In this document: piece by piece, positions 7,751 through 15,649 of the stretch
Numbering within the stretch: position 1 is the stretch's first letter
Layout of the letters: each line of letters opens with the position of its first letter
DNA from: a virus
Strand: one strand, 5' to 3'
Length of the DNA: 35,160 nt
Virus record (IMG/VR): IMGVR_UViG_3300044632_001288
Coordinates: 1 to 35,160 of that record
The notes under the pieces: model-generated
What the model was told of the DNA's origin: nothing
The model's database searches: none
What the model saw: only the letters and a program-made list of their open reading frames with translations
Position numbers and translations under genes: made by a program

Positions 7751-8413
7751 ATGTCCGACACACTTCCTGAGAATGAATTCTCAGGCGCATTGCGAATTGT
7801 AAAGCTTACCTCCGGAGAAGAATTAATTGGAATGGTAAGCGAATATGCGCCAGATAAAATAAACATAAAACTACCAGCTCTTTTAGAAAATTATTATACA
7901 AGAGGGCAAAAAAATGAAATGGTAGAATATGTAAAACTTACAAATTATTTGTTAAATGTCAAAGGGTATGAAGTCAACCTTCCAAGATCTGTAATTGTTT
8001 ATATTGGTATACCGGCCATAGAATTAGAAAAAATGTATGAAGTATATTTTATGGCTATGCAGTCTGATTCAAAAACAATTATAAGTTCTGGGCCAGAAGA
8101 TGAAATTGGTTCTGAAAATGGTTTGCAACTTTTGAATGATTTGTTCAATAATCCAGATTTTGTAAATTTTGTAAATGATCTTATTGACAATTTTGAAGGT
8201 GTAGAAATTTTAGATGATTCTGATGATGAAGAATGGGACGATGTAGTTGCAGAATCGCCTATAAGCCCTCCGGAGGAAAAGCCGTCCGAAGATGCTCCTA
8301 AGAAGAAGAAACGCAAGGCGATGAAGCCTGAAACGAATAAGCTACCTTATAAACCGGAAGCCAACCCAAATACACCAGAGGGTTGGTCAGACAATCCCTT
8401 GGACTATATTTAA
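7751..8413 (+). CDS. Probable Sm-like phage protein with acidic and lysine-rich tail
   Basis: Residues about 12-45 (LRIVKLTSGEELIGMVSEY, then INIKLPALL) look like the first strands of an Sm/LSm-type barrel, as seen in small proteins found across marine T4-like phages. Residues about 195-210 of the structural numbering are preceded by an acidic run (DDSDDEEWDD) and then a basic run (PKKKKRK), followed by a Pro/Asn-rich end. The 220-aa product has no membrane segment. It has one of the strongest ribosome binding sites in the window (GGGAGG, 7 nt before ATG) and its own candidate late promoter. Its stop is two bases from the stop of the convergent tube-like gene. The function is unknown; an RNA- or DNA-binding role is inference. 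Confidence 0.55.
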   Translation: MSDTLPENEFSGALRIVKLTSGEELIGMVSEYAPDKINIKLPALLENYYTRGQKNEMVEYVKLTNYLLNVKGYEVNLPRSVIVYIGIPAIELEKMYEVYFMAMQSDSKTIISSGPEDEIGSENGLQLLNDLFNNPDFVNFVNDLIDNFEGVEILDDSDDEEWDDVVAESPISPPEEKPSEDAPKKKKRKAMKPETNKLPYKPEANPNTPEGWSDNPLDYI

Positions 8414-8415
8414 AC

Positions 8416-8952
8416 TTAATTTTTTAAATTTGATGGAACTGGGTCTTCTTGATCGCCAGCCCAAAGATCAAAATACGAATATTTAAATGTACAATTGGTT
8501 TTTTGAATTATTGCATCAGCACTATCTGCCTGAAATTGCATACCATTTAATTTTACTGGAATAATATAATTAAATTTTGCTCTTAAAATTTCACAGTTTG
8601 TTGTAGGATCATATAAAAACAAATTTGCCTCATGGTGCCAAGATTGATATAGAGCATTGTGTTCCGTATCATTTTTGATATTTGTAATATTGCGAATCCA
8701 CGAATAAATGCTCATCCAGTTTGTCAAATCCGAATCAACTATAAATTCAACATTTAAAGTTTCAAAATTTGCTACCATAGTTGGTACTGGAATTGTTGTA
8801 CCAAGTGTTGTGGGTTGCGGTTGATCGGGAACAGAAATACCCGGAAGATTTGCTCTCTGACACATCAGTTCCATCTGTTTGGTCCCACGACCAAATACCA
8901 GACGAAAATAACTGTTATACATCGGGTTAGTGTTTGATGAACATAAACTCAT
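8416..8952 (-). CDS. Tail-tube-fold protein downstream of gp23 (possible gp3-position gene)
   Basis: 178 aa. The segment NFETLNVEFIVDSDLTNWMSIYSWI and the closing FKYSYFDLW (quoted in parts: VEFIVDSDL, NWMSIYSWI) match the beta-strand/helix pattern of the tail-tube family seen in gp19-like and baseplate tube proteins. The length equals that of the two gp19 genes in this window, but the sequence is clearly diverged from them. The position directly after gp23 is where marine T4-like phages carry a tail-completion gene usually labelled gp3, which is a plausible alternative. It has its own late-type promoter 5 nt before the ATG and follows the gp23 terminator, so it is an independent transcription unit. 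Confidence 0.55.
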   Translation of the reverse strand: MSLCSSNTNPMYNSYFRLVFGRGTKQMELMCQRANLPGISVPDQPQPTTLGTTIPVPTMVANFETLNVEFIVDSDLTNWMSIYSWIRNITNIKNDTEHNALYQSWHHEANLFLYDPTTNCEILRAKFNYIIPVKLNGMQFQADSADAIIQKTNCTFKYSYFDLWAGDQEDPVPSNLKN

Positions 8953-8957
8953 AGAAA

Positions 8958-8965
8958 TATTTATG
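8958..8965 (-). promoter_or_regulatory. Late promoter CATAAATA, 5 nt before ATG
   Basis: CATAAATA on the minus strand, followed by TTTCT and the ATG at 8952. With a T4-like start about 6 nt after the octamer, transcription would begin at the A of the ATG (a leaderless mRNA). Confidence 0.6.
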
Positions 8966-8973
8966 GTAAAACA

Positions 8974-9001
8974 AAAACCTCCCGAGTGATCGGGAGGTTT
9001 T
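8974..9001 (-). terminator. Rho-independent terminator of the gp23 transcript
   Basis: Perfect 12-bp stem (8974-8985 with 8990-9001) with a 4-nt GTGA loop on the plus strand. On the minus strand it reads AAAACCTCCCGA, loop, TCGGGAGGTTTT followed by TGTTTT. It begins about 23 nt after the gp23 stop and precedes the promoter of the next minus-strand gene. Confidence 0.9.
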
Positions 9002-9024
9002 CGAAGTGTTAATTTAACCGTCTA

Positions 9025-10488
9025 TCAGATTGTGTTACCGTGGAGGTTTCTGATTGCTGTCAAACGGTAGTATTGGTTCAATCCTGCTGTGAGGTTTTGA
9101 CCATCTGGGCGGTTGGCAGAATCCAGAACGAATGGATTAGCAACTACACCATAGCGGGTCTTGAAGGCAATACGTGGTTGGAAAGTGTTTGGATCAACTG
9201 CACGTACCATTTGTAGCGGAACGTATGGGCAGTAGAACAATCCAGCATCGTATGGCGACTCACCCTTATAGCCTGCAACGAAGAAGTTAAATCCAACTGG
9301 GCTATATGGATCGATGTATACGCGGATCTTACCACTCAGAATACCAGCAAATGTGCTTTGTGTGTCATCAACATTGAGTTGAGGAGCAATTGCTGGGCTG
9401 AGGCTCATGAATCCAGACATGGCGAGGGCGGCTGCGGTATCGCTATCGCAGATTACAAAGTTGCCCTTACCACGGCGAGTTTCCTTGGCAATTTGGTTGC
9501 ATTCACGTTCGATTTGGAAGCTGAGGCCACGGAAACGTTCAGCAGACCAACGACCGTCTGAGTCATCATCAAGATCATATACACCACCACCTGAGGCGGC
9601 TGCGGTGAGATCTGGTTGTTGAGAACCATTTCTTGCAACAAAGTAAATTGTCTTGACGATTTCACGGTTGATTTCGGCAAGAATTTCTGTGCTGAGTAGG
9701 TTTGCCAATTCAGCTTCAGCATCTAGACCGTGAACAGCCTTGAGGTCTTGAGCCAATTCAACTGTGTAGTTGCTGCTCAGTGCACGTGTACGAGCTTCTA
9801 CAGCAACGCGGTCAATTGTGAACGACATTTGGTTCCAAGTGCCGTAATAAGCACTTCCGGGTGTCAGTAATCCACCGCTAAGTCCATTTGGATTGTTACC
9901 AATTCCTTCGCCATTAGCTGTAATGATACCTCTAAGTTGTCCAAGAATATTTGCGTTTGTTGGACGGATGCTGGCAGAGTTACCGTAATTCAAACCAAAT
10001 CCAGCAGAAAGACCATTGTAGCCAGTTGGCAAGGTCCAACCAGAGCCACCGTAAGATGGTTGTGGCTCTTGGAACATAGCTTCGGCATAACCGACTTGTC
10101 CGTAAGTTCTTCCAGTACCAGCATATTGGTAATTGGAACGCATGGCAAAGATGAGGCCGGTTGGAGCAGTCATTGGCTGAACGCCGCAGATGTCATAAGC
10201 CATCAAGTTTGGCATGGAACGGCGAACCAACGAAATTAGTACTGGATCATAACCAGCTACTTGTGGGTTCAAACCGTTGTTGGTGAAAGAAGTTGGCATT
10301 CCGAGGTTGCCGGATGACATGTCTTCTGTGAGGTGTTGGCTACGAAGAGCTTGTTCTTGGTTCTCCAAAAGAACTGCAGTAACTTTCTTACGGTAGTCAT
10401 CTTGGATAGAAGGAAGAGCATCGTGACCAAGCACTGGCTCCCACTTCTCGGTTAATACGTCATATGGTGTGTTGTCTGCGAATTGCAT
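9025..10488 (-). CDS. gp23: Major capsid protein gp23
   Basis: 487 aa (T4: 521). The block SLVRRSMPNLMAYDICGVQP followed by MTAPTGLIFAMR (about residues 86-117) is diagnostic of gp23, and the C-terminal PYVPLQMVRAVDP with FKTRYGVVANPF is also typical. Prohead cleavage by gp21 follows an (L/I)xE rule. LTE at 53-55, before DMSSGNLG, is the likely maturation site, releasing a short propeptide. The start ATG at 10488 has AGGAG 11 nt upstream and a late promoter (10516-10523). The base composition is visibly less AT-rich than its neighbours, consistent with codon choice for very high expression. A terminator follows the gene. Confidence 0.97.
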   Translation of the reverse strand: MQFADNTPYDVLTEKWEPVLGHDALPSIQDDYRKKVTAVLLENQEQALRSQHLTEDMSSGNLGMPTSFTNNGLNPQVAGYDPVLISLVRRSMPNLMAYDICGVQPMTAPTGLIFAMRSNYQYAGTGRTYGQVGYAEAMFQEPQPSYGGSGWTLPTGYNGLSAGFGLNYGNSASIRPTNANILGQLRGIITANGEGIGNNPNGLSGGLLTPGSAYYGTWNQMSFTIDRVAVEARTRALSSNYTVELAQDLKAVHGLDAEAELANLLSTEILAEINREIVKTIYFVARNGSQQPDLTAAASGGGVYDLDDDSDGRWSAERFRGLSFQIERECNQIAKETRRGKGNFVICDSDTAAALAMSGFMSLSPAIAPQLNVDDTQSTFAGILSGKIRVYIDPYSPVGFNFFVAGYKGESPYDAGLFYCPYVPLQMVRAVDPNTFQPRIAFKTRYGVVANPFVLDSANRPDGQNLTAGLNQYYRLTAIRNLHGNTI

Positions 10489-10515
10489 TTTTTAGTTATC
10501 TCCTGTGAGTAAAAT

Positions 10516-10523
10516 TATTTAGT
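10516..10523 (-). promoter_or_regulatory. Late promoter of gp23
   Basis: ACTAAATA on the minus strand in the 47-nt gap after gp22. The predicted leader of about 22 nt carries AGGAG. Confidence 0.6.
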
Positions 10524-10535
10524 AAAAATTGTTTT

Positions 10536-11582
10536 TTAGACTTTCTTGTTTAGTCTACCCAAGGCACCAACGTAACCTTCTACTAAGGTTGTTGGATTAC
10601 CCTTTACTGTTGAAAAAGTTTGTTCTGGATCTGGTGTGCGTGTTGGAACAGAAACTCTTGCTGTATCAATATAGTTTTCTTTGATTACAACTAGCTTATT
10701 TCGGTACTCTTCTGTGTCAGCAAAAGAAACGTTTTCCATCAAATTTTGAAGTTTAGAAATTTGTGTATCGGCCAAATTTTTAGTTTCGGCTACAAAAATT
10801 CCAGCACATTCTGTCAACTCAATTTGCTTGCGAAGAGCAATATTGGTGTTGAAAGATTCGTTTAGCTTCTCTTCAAGTTGACGGTTTTGTGCATAGAGCT
10901 CATCAAGAACATTATACTTCTCGTTTGGAACATCAATGTAGTGGTTCTCAAAGAGATTCTTTAGGCCGGTGATGAAGTTTTCTGCAATTTGTGTTTTGAT
11001 GCCTTGTTCAACAGAAACGGCGTTTTCTGTCATCCACTCTTCAACAACATAGTCCAGATAATCATCAACCTTCTCAACGAGAGATTCTGTGACGTTATCA
11101 AGATATGTCTTTACGTTACCATCGACATCTTCAACGATTGCGGCGACTGTGCGCTCAACTCGATCTGTGACTGCAGCTTCAAAAATTCCTTCAAGCTTTG
11201 CAACCAAATCTTCGGATGCATTATCCTCACCCAATAGTGAAATCAGAGCTGAACGGAATTGAGCACGTGTTTGCTCTTCGACTTCCTCAACGTCTGAATC
11301 TGGCTCAGGTGTCGATTCTTCCATTTCCTCTTCGGCTTCTTCATTCTCTGTTTCTTCTTGTGATTGTTGTGGTGCAGAAGAACGCATAGCATGCATTGCC
11401 ATGCTGCTAGGAACAACAGGTACTTGTTGTGGTGTTGTTACAGGAACGGCTGAAATTACTGGTGATGGGGTCATCGAACCTCGTCCACTAAGATCGAAGT
11501 CTGGCTTTCCATCAGAAATAGCGCCAAGACCCATGGCCTCGGCAGCAGCTTCAGAGATTGTATATTTTTTGTTGTTTTTCAT
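10536..11582 (-). CDS. gp22: Prohead scaffold protein gp22
   Basis: The internal scaffold around which gp23 assembles, later degraded by gp21. The block VVEEWMTENAVSVEQGIKTQ followed by IAENFITGLKNLFENHYIDVP (about residues 180-220) is the conserved core of the gp22 family. The N-terminal third is low-complexity, Pro/Ser-rich and then very acidic (EETENEEAEEEMEE). The C-terminal half is predicted helical and coiled. I place the start at the ATG 11582 with AGGA 10 nt upstream. The longer version would use a TTG at 11588 only 4 nt from the same ribosome binding site. About 348 aa against 269 in T4. It has its own TATAAATA promoter. Confidence 0.92.
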   Translation of the reverse strand: MKNNKKYTISEAAAEAMGLGAISDGKPDFDLSGRGSMTPSPVISAVPVTTPQQVPVVPSSMAMHAMRSSAPQQSQEETENEEAEEEMEESTPEPDSDVEEVEEQTRAQFRSALISLLGEDNASEDLVAKLEGIFEAAVTDRVERTVAAIVEDVDGNVKTYLDNVTESLVEKVDDYLDYVVEEWMTENAVSVEQGIKTQIAENFITGLKNLFENHYIDVPNEKYNVLDELYAQNRQLEEKLNESFNTNIALRKQIELTECAGIFVAETKNLADTQISKLQNLMENVSFADTEEYRNKLVVIKENYIDTARVSVPTRTPDPEQTFSTVKGNPTTLVEGYVGALGRLNKKV

Positions 11583-11609
11583 ATTCAAAGGATCCTTAAT
11601 TTGTAAAAT

Positions 11610-11617
11610 TATTTATA
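11610..11617 (-). promoter_or_regulatory. Late promoter of gp22 (perfect TATAAATA)
   Basis: Exact TATAAATA on the minus strand in the gap between the 233-aa gene and gp22. The predicted start near 11604 gives a leader of about 22 nt containing AAGGA. Confidence 0.75.
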
Positions 11618-11629
11618 TTAAATTGTTTC

Positions 11630-12331
11630 TCAAGGAATTAAACCTTGTTGTTTTGCTTTAGTTCTAACTTCTATAGCTTTCATTTGTTTGGACAAACGTT
11701 CTGTTTCGGCATCGTAGTCAGCTTGTTGTTTTTCTTGTGGGCTTATAATTTTGCTTGGTTTCTTTTCTGGAATTACAAATTTTGTCCACGGAGAACCTGC
11801 ACCCTGAGCGGCAAGTTCCATTTGGCTTTGGCCAATTTTTCCTAGTTGTGCCTCAATCCAAGTTTTGCCAGAAATTTCTTCAGCTTGTTTGCCTAGACTG
11901 GAAAGTGCCTTAGCCCCATATTTTCCAAGGGGGCCAGCTTTTCCAACAATAGAGCTTGCCGCTTTTCCTAAAACTCCCCCGGCCAAAGCACCAATCCCCG
12001 CTGCAGTTCCTGCGCCGACTAACTTTAGAAGAGGATTTGAGTCTTCAACTTCTTCGTCGTCGCTGCTTTCTTCTCTGGCATCACCCATCATTATCTCACC
12101 AAAACCGGGTTGCGATTCTGTTTTTTTCTTTCTGGATTTGCCTGAACCAAATCCACCTTCTGGTGTTTCATTTGGGGCTTTTGGATTTTTATTTTCAGGT
12201 TGCTCTAAAATATAGAGCTGTTCATAGGAATTTTTGTTCTTAAAAACTGAATCTTGGGGATTTCTTTCAATCTTGTTTTCTATCATCAAAACAAGATAAT
12301 TTTTGGTATCAGATGGAAATTTGTATGTCAT
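11630..12331 (-). CDS. Unknown protein between gp21 and gp22 (candidate internal head protein)
   Basis: 233 aa, not recognised. Residues 1-45 are mixed, 50-100 polar and charged with GFGSGKSRKKK, and 105-140 a Gly/Ala-rich segment (GAGTAAGIGALAGGVLGKAA) like a flexible or weakly membrane-active region. A charged helical C-terminus ends ERLSKQMKAIEVRTKAKQQ. It starts inside the gp21 stop (ATGA) and lies in the head-assembly block, so a prohead-core or internal virion role is likely by position. ILE at 41-43 and IPE near 190 fit the (L/I)xE rule of the gp21 protease and could be processing sites. T4 has no gene at this place. Confidence 0.6.
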   Translation of the reverse strand: MTYKFPSDTKNYLVLMIENKIERNPQDSVFKNKNSYEQLYILEQPENKNPKAPNETPEGGFGSGKSRKKKTESQPGFGEIMMGDAREESSDDEEVEDSNPLLKLVGAGTAAGIGALAGGVLGKAASSIVGKAGPLGKYGAKALSSLGKQAEEISGKTWIEAQLGKIGQSQMELAAQGAGSPWTKFVIPEKKPSKIISPQEKQQADYDAETERLSKQMKAIEVRTKAKQQGLIP

Positions 12332-12975
12332 GAAAGTTTATTGAAGAATTCTTCGAATACCTTTACGATGTTCTTATTAAGATCTCTTTTTGAGGAAGAT
12401 TTGATAAGCTTAACGGCTGAATCTTTTTGTCTTTCTGTCCAAATTCCATTTTCAAAAATCCATTCTCTACCTTCCATGATGCCGTTTACGAAAGCATTGG
12501 GGGCTGAAGGATCTGCAACAATATCGATTGCAGCAAGCATAAAGTCTTCTTGGACTTCTTGGAATCCATTACGGGACTTGAGCGAACCCATACCTCTTGT
12601 GGAAACTCCAAGCTGAGCGCCCTCGTCAATTAAATTCTTAACAATACGGCCCATTGGGGTATCCAATACCTTGGCTTTTCCGTATATGTTATTGCCATCT
12701 TCGTGAAGATCCTTAACAATGTGAGAAACACGGTCAAGGTTTACAGTTGGTCCTGTTGGATGGTTTAGTTCACCAAGAGCACGGCCCTTATTTACGTATT
12801 CATTGATATAACGGCCAGTTTCTTTAGCCAAAATGTTCTTTGGATAAATTCTTCCGTTGCGGTTTTTTTGTTCGGCTTGCATGAAAATGCCTTCGATGAA
12901 ATAATGTTTTTCACCGTTGCCGACATTCTCTTTGATATACTTGATATCTTCAGTTAGTTCTGTTATTAGTTTCAT
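12328..12975 (-). CDS. gp21: Prohead core protease gp21
   Basis: Serine protease that cleaves scaffold and capsid precursors after (L/I)xE during head maturation. YFIEGIFMQAEQKNRNGRIYP (in parts: FIEGIFMQAE, NRNGRIYP) opens the domain. GELNHP contains the catalytic His72, and GVSTRGMGSL contains the nucleophile Ser125. DIVADPSAPNAFV is also conserved. At 215 aa it is similar to T4 gp21 (212 aa). The ATG at 12975 overlaps the end of the small prohead gene by 26 nt. Confidence 0.95.
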   Translation of the reverse strand: MKLITELTEDIKYIKENVGNGEKHYFIEGIFMQAEQKNRNGRIYPKNILAKETGRYINEYVNKGRALGELNHPTGPTVNLDRVSHIVKDLHEDGNNIYGKAKVLDTPMGRIVKNLIDEGAQLGVSTRGMGSLKSRNGFQEVQEDFMLAAIDIVADPSAPNAFVNGIMEGREWIFENGIWTERQKDSAVKLIKSSSKRDLNKNIVKVFEEFFNKLS

Positions 12976-13129
12976 TGGTTGGTCTCATTAGGTTTTGAGC
13001 GACTGTCTTGTATTGCTCTTGCAACTTGCTGGCAACCTTTGTGTAAAGCGTTTGAGAAGCGGTTTCCTTAAAAGAAACTGCATTCTCTTCAATAGCACTT
13101 TTAATCAATTCGCGAATGTTGTTTTTCAT
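12950..13129 (-). CDS. 59-aa probable prohead core protein (gp67-like)
   Basis: Translating from the ATG at 13129 gives MKNNIRELIKSAIEENAV, then SFKETASQTLYTKVASKL, then QEQYKTVAQNLMRPTNETNN and RTN, then TGA. The pattern of a short helix, (D/N)AVxFK, then LxxKVxxKL and VAQNL matches the small prohead core proteins (gp67/gp68 type) that sit between gp20 and gp21 in T4-like phages, which interact with the scaffold. The start overlaps the upstream stop as ATGA. The end overlaps the gp21 start by 26 nt. The acidic C-terminal tail of T4 gp67 is absent. Confidence 0.72.
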   Translation of the reverse strand: MKNNIRELIKSAIEENAVSFKETASQTLYTKVASKLQEQYKTVAQNLMRPTNETNNRTN

Positions 13130-13539
13130 AGTATTCCTTTTGCTGATTTTGAAAATTCAATGTGTTGTTTGAAACTTGTTGAATTTTTAAAAATATCTTT
13201 GGCCATTTTCAATCTATTATTGGGATTTAATTGCTCAAACAATTTTTTAATGTTTTTAACATCAGATTCACTAATATTTATAACAGTATCGTCTTCAAAT
13301 TTATATTTTCCGGGTTTAAAGTGTTCCATAAATGTTACTAAAACGGGTATTCCACTTCGGTATGGAGTAATTTTTTCTGAAAACAACAATTTTTCTTTCA
13401 AAGAAACTGAAGCTTCGTTTATTGCAGCATTAAGTTTTAAAGATAAAGAATGAATAACATTATCTTTAAAGTAATCTTCGTCTTCACGAATCATACCATT
13501 TATACCGTTTTTAAGTAAAATTTTGGTAACGTTTTCCAT
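13126..13539 (-). CDS. 137-aa probable prohead core protein (gp68-position)
   Basis: Located between portal gp20 and the 59-aa gene, where T4 has 67 and 68. The length equals that of T4 gp68 (141 aa). Residues 20-50 (YFKDNVIHSLSLKLNAAINE) have the same layout as the 59-aa neighbour (FKETASQTLYTKVASKL), hinting at related helical core proteins. The C-terminal half is basic and helical. Sequence alone does not prove the assignment. It starts 11 nt after gp20 and is coupled to the next gene through ATGA. Confidence 0.55.
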   Translation of the reverse strand: MENVTKILLKNGINGMIREDEDYFKDNVIHSLSLKLNAAINEASVSLKEKLLFSEKITPYRSGIPVLVTFMEHFKPGKYKFEDDTVINISESDVKNIKKLFEQLNPNNRLKMAKDIFKNSTSFKQHIEFSKSAKGIL

Positions 13540-13550
13540 TATTACTCCGC

Positions 13551-15104
13551 TTATTCTTGAGGTCCCATTTGAGCCTGTTGTTGTGCCATCAAAGCCATTT
13601 GTTCGGCTTGCATTCTTTCTCTGTCTACTTCCATCTCTTTATCAATAGTCCGTACATCTTCGTCTGTTTGACGAAGAATATTTTTTCTGATAAATGCACT
13701 GGAAAAATATTTTCCAACATAAGGATCTACAATAGAAATCATCTTTAATCTTTCAGCTAAAATTTCTGCTTCTTTAAGATCCCAGAAATAATTATCTGTA
13801 TTGTATATAAAATTTATGTCAACTTTTAATTGTTGCCAATCTTCCTCGGTCATTACACCCTTAAGGAGCAATTGAACACGGAGGATATCCATGAATAACT
13901 TTGAGAAGTGATGTCTTAAACGTTCAATAAACTTATAAAATTTTACTTCTTCTCTGGTTATTTCAACAGATCTTCCCATATTAAAACCTGTCGATTCAGC
14001 TGTCAGGCGACTTATTGGAACGTTTAAAGAATTATAAAGCTTTTTCTTGAAGTAATCAACGTCTTCAATTTGTGACATGGCTTGACCACTTGGAAGAGTT
14101 GTAATTTCTGTTCCACGTGAACCTTCTCTTCTTGGCAACCAATAATCTTCCAAAACTGAAAGATGGTTTCTTTCATCGCGCACTTCACCTGTTGATTGGT
14201 TATAGATGAGTTTGTTTCTAAATCTACTCATCATATCACGCATATACTGTTCCGCCTTTTGCTTTGGAAGCTGTCCTACGTCAACGTAGAACACTCTGCG
14301 TTCAGGAGCGCGTGCAATACGGTAAACTAGAAGAGAATCTTCTAGTTGTCGAAGCATGTTTAATGGTCTGATTGCTTTGTGCAAATAACCCAAAACACGT
14401 TTTGTATTAAGATCAATAATTCCAGATGGAACATAAACAACGCTATCTGTAGATAGTTTAAGTCCACCCGGCCCGGTCATAATAAAAGTTTCTTTATCGT
14501 TATTTGTGTAAAGATAATATTCTTCAATATCATTAATCAATGAAATTGACTGGCCGTTAAGCTGTTCAGTTTCTTTTTTGATTTTTCTTACTTTTTTGAT
14601 CTTCATTGGATCAATAGGAACCAATTCCTTGATTCCTTCTGTTGGAAGATCCTTATCAATAACAATATTGTAGTAAACTTTTGAATCGATGTACCATCTT
14701 CTAAAAACTTCATATGATTTGTTGTTGAAGTCTAAAAGATTAATTACTCTCTCAAATTCTCGGTAAATTTTATTTTTAATTACATCAGATACAGGTAAAT
14801 TTGAAAGATCAAGCTTTACTGGTTTTCTGTCTGTTCCCGGAACAATTGAAGCGTTGATGATTTCATCAATAGCATTATCAACTTCTGGATATATCGACAT
14901 GTTTCTGTATTGAATTACTGATGCATTTTCATCTCGCATTGAAGATGCATAATCCAACGCAGTGCCAAAAAATCCTCCGGCTTCTACTGTTACTGTGCCA
15001 TCATAAACTTCAGGCGCAGTAAAAGATTGCAGGTTTTTTTCTAGCTTTTCCTGCTTGGTGGTTCTTTTTTTACCAAATTCAAATCCGAAGGCTTCTATTT
15101 CCAT
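13551..15104 (-). CDS. gp20: Portal protein gp20
   Basis: 517 aa (T4: 524). Forms the dodecameric portal at the unique head vertex, through which gp17 pumps DNA. The N-terminal block YRNMSIYPEVDNAIDEIINA is typical, as are LLVYRIARAPERRVFYVDVG, SRFRNKLIYN and EDYWLPRREGSRGTEITTLP (about residues 255-345), then LYNSLNVPISRL. The C-terminus is Met/Gln-rich (EQMALMAQQQAQMG). The ATG at 15104 has GAGG about 6-9 nt upstream and is 8 nt after the tail-tube gene. Confidence 0.96.
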   Translation of the reverse strand: MEIEAFGFEFGKKRTTKQEKLEKNLQSFTAPEVYDGTVTVEAGGFFGTALDYASSMRDENASVIQYRNMSIYPEVDNAIDEIINASIVPGTDRKPVKLDLSNLPVSDVIKNKIYREFERVINLLDFNNKSYEVFRRWYIDSKVYYNIVIDKDLPTEGIKELVPIDPMKIKKVRKIKKETEQLNGQSISLINDIEEYYLYTNNDKETFIMTGPGGLKLSTDSVVYVPSGIIDLNTKRVLGYLHKAIRPLNMLRQLEDSLLVYRIARAPERRVFYVDVGQLPKQKAEQYMRDMMSRFRNKLIYNQSTGEVRDERNHLSVLEDYWLPRREGSRGTEITTLPSGQAMSQIEDVDYFKKKLYNSLNVPISRLTAESTGFNMGRSVEITREEVKFYKFIERLRHHFSKLFMDILRVQLLLKGVMTEEDWQQLKVDINFIYNTDNYFWDLKEAEILAERLKMISIVDPYVGKYFSSAFIRKNILRQTDEDVRTIDKEMEVDRERMQAEQMALMAQQQAQMGPQE

Positions 15105-15112
15105 TTATTTCC

Positions 15113-15649
15113 TCACGTGTTTCTTGATGTAATATTTTTGATTTCAATGTAATCGTAAACAATAATTACATTGAATGAATTCAGTGTATTGGGCTGCAAC
15201 ATATTTAGTGACAATTGAGAAACAGATGCTGGCCAGCAACCTTGCAAAACAAATTCTTTTAAAGGATTAGCTTCATCACCATTCATGTTTAAATGTTTAA
15301 TTTTCCAGTTATATGCTTTATAATCCCTACCATCACTAATATCAAAAGATTGATTTGTTTCGTGATTGTTTATATCATTATGCCAATTTTGAAACATGTG
15401 CCATAAATTGTTTTGCTGTCCTGTATCATCAAGGACAGTAAAAGCCCAGTTTCCATAATCTCTTTCGCCCGGATAATGGTATTTTCTTCCAAAATAATCA
15501 TACGTAAGAGTTTTTGTGGTTAACTGAGGTATGATCGTAGATCTTACGTGAAATCTTGTAAATCTACCGCCTGTTGGCACAGTTCCCTCTATTAAAAATC
15601 TATTTCCACGGGTTCCACCTAAGAAATTTGTTTTAAATTCATTTAACAT
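15113..15649 (-). CDS. gp19: Tail tube protein gp19, second copy
   Basis: 178 aa. It shares with the neighbouring copy the pattern FLGGTRGNRF near the N-terminus, YPGERDYGNWAFTVLDD (about residues 60-76), NLWHMFQNWH, IKHLNMNGDE, QGCWPASVSQLSLNM and a closing FNVIIVYDYIEI. This matches the gp19 tail-tube family (T4: 163 aa), whose hexamers stack inside the sheath. Clear divergence from the other copy suggests the two have separate roles, for example one main tube and one minor or terminal ring. It directly abuts the first copy with no spacing. Confidence 0.85.
   Translation of the reverse strand: MLNEFKTNFLGGTRGNRFLIEGTVPTGGRFTRFHVRSTIIPQLTTKTLTYDYFGRKYHYPGERDYGNWAFTVLDDTGQQNNLWHMFQNWHNDINNHETNQSFDISDGRDYKAYNWKIKHLNMNGDEANPLKEFVLQGCWPASVSQLSLNMLQPNTLNSFNVIIVYDYIEIKNITSRNT

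Noticed and set aside
11865-12215. 116-aa open frame on the plus strand opposite the 233-aa gene
   Set aside because: Pro/Ser-rich antisense shadow of a Gly/Ala/Ser-rich coding region. No ribosome binding site or independent signal.
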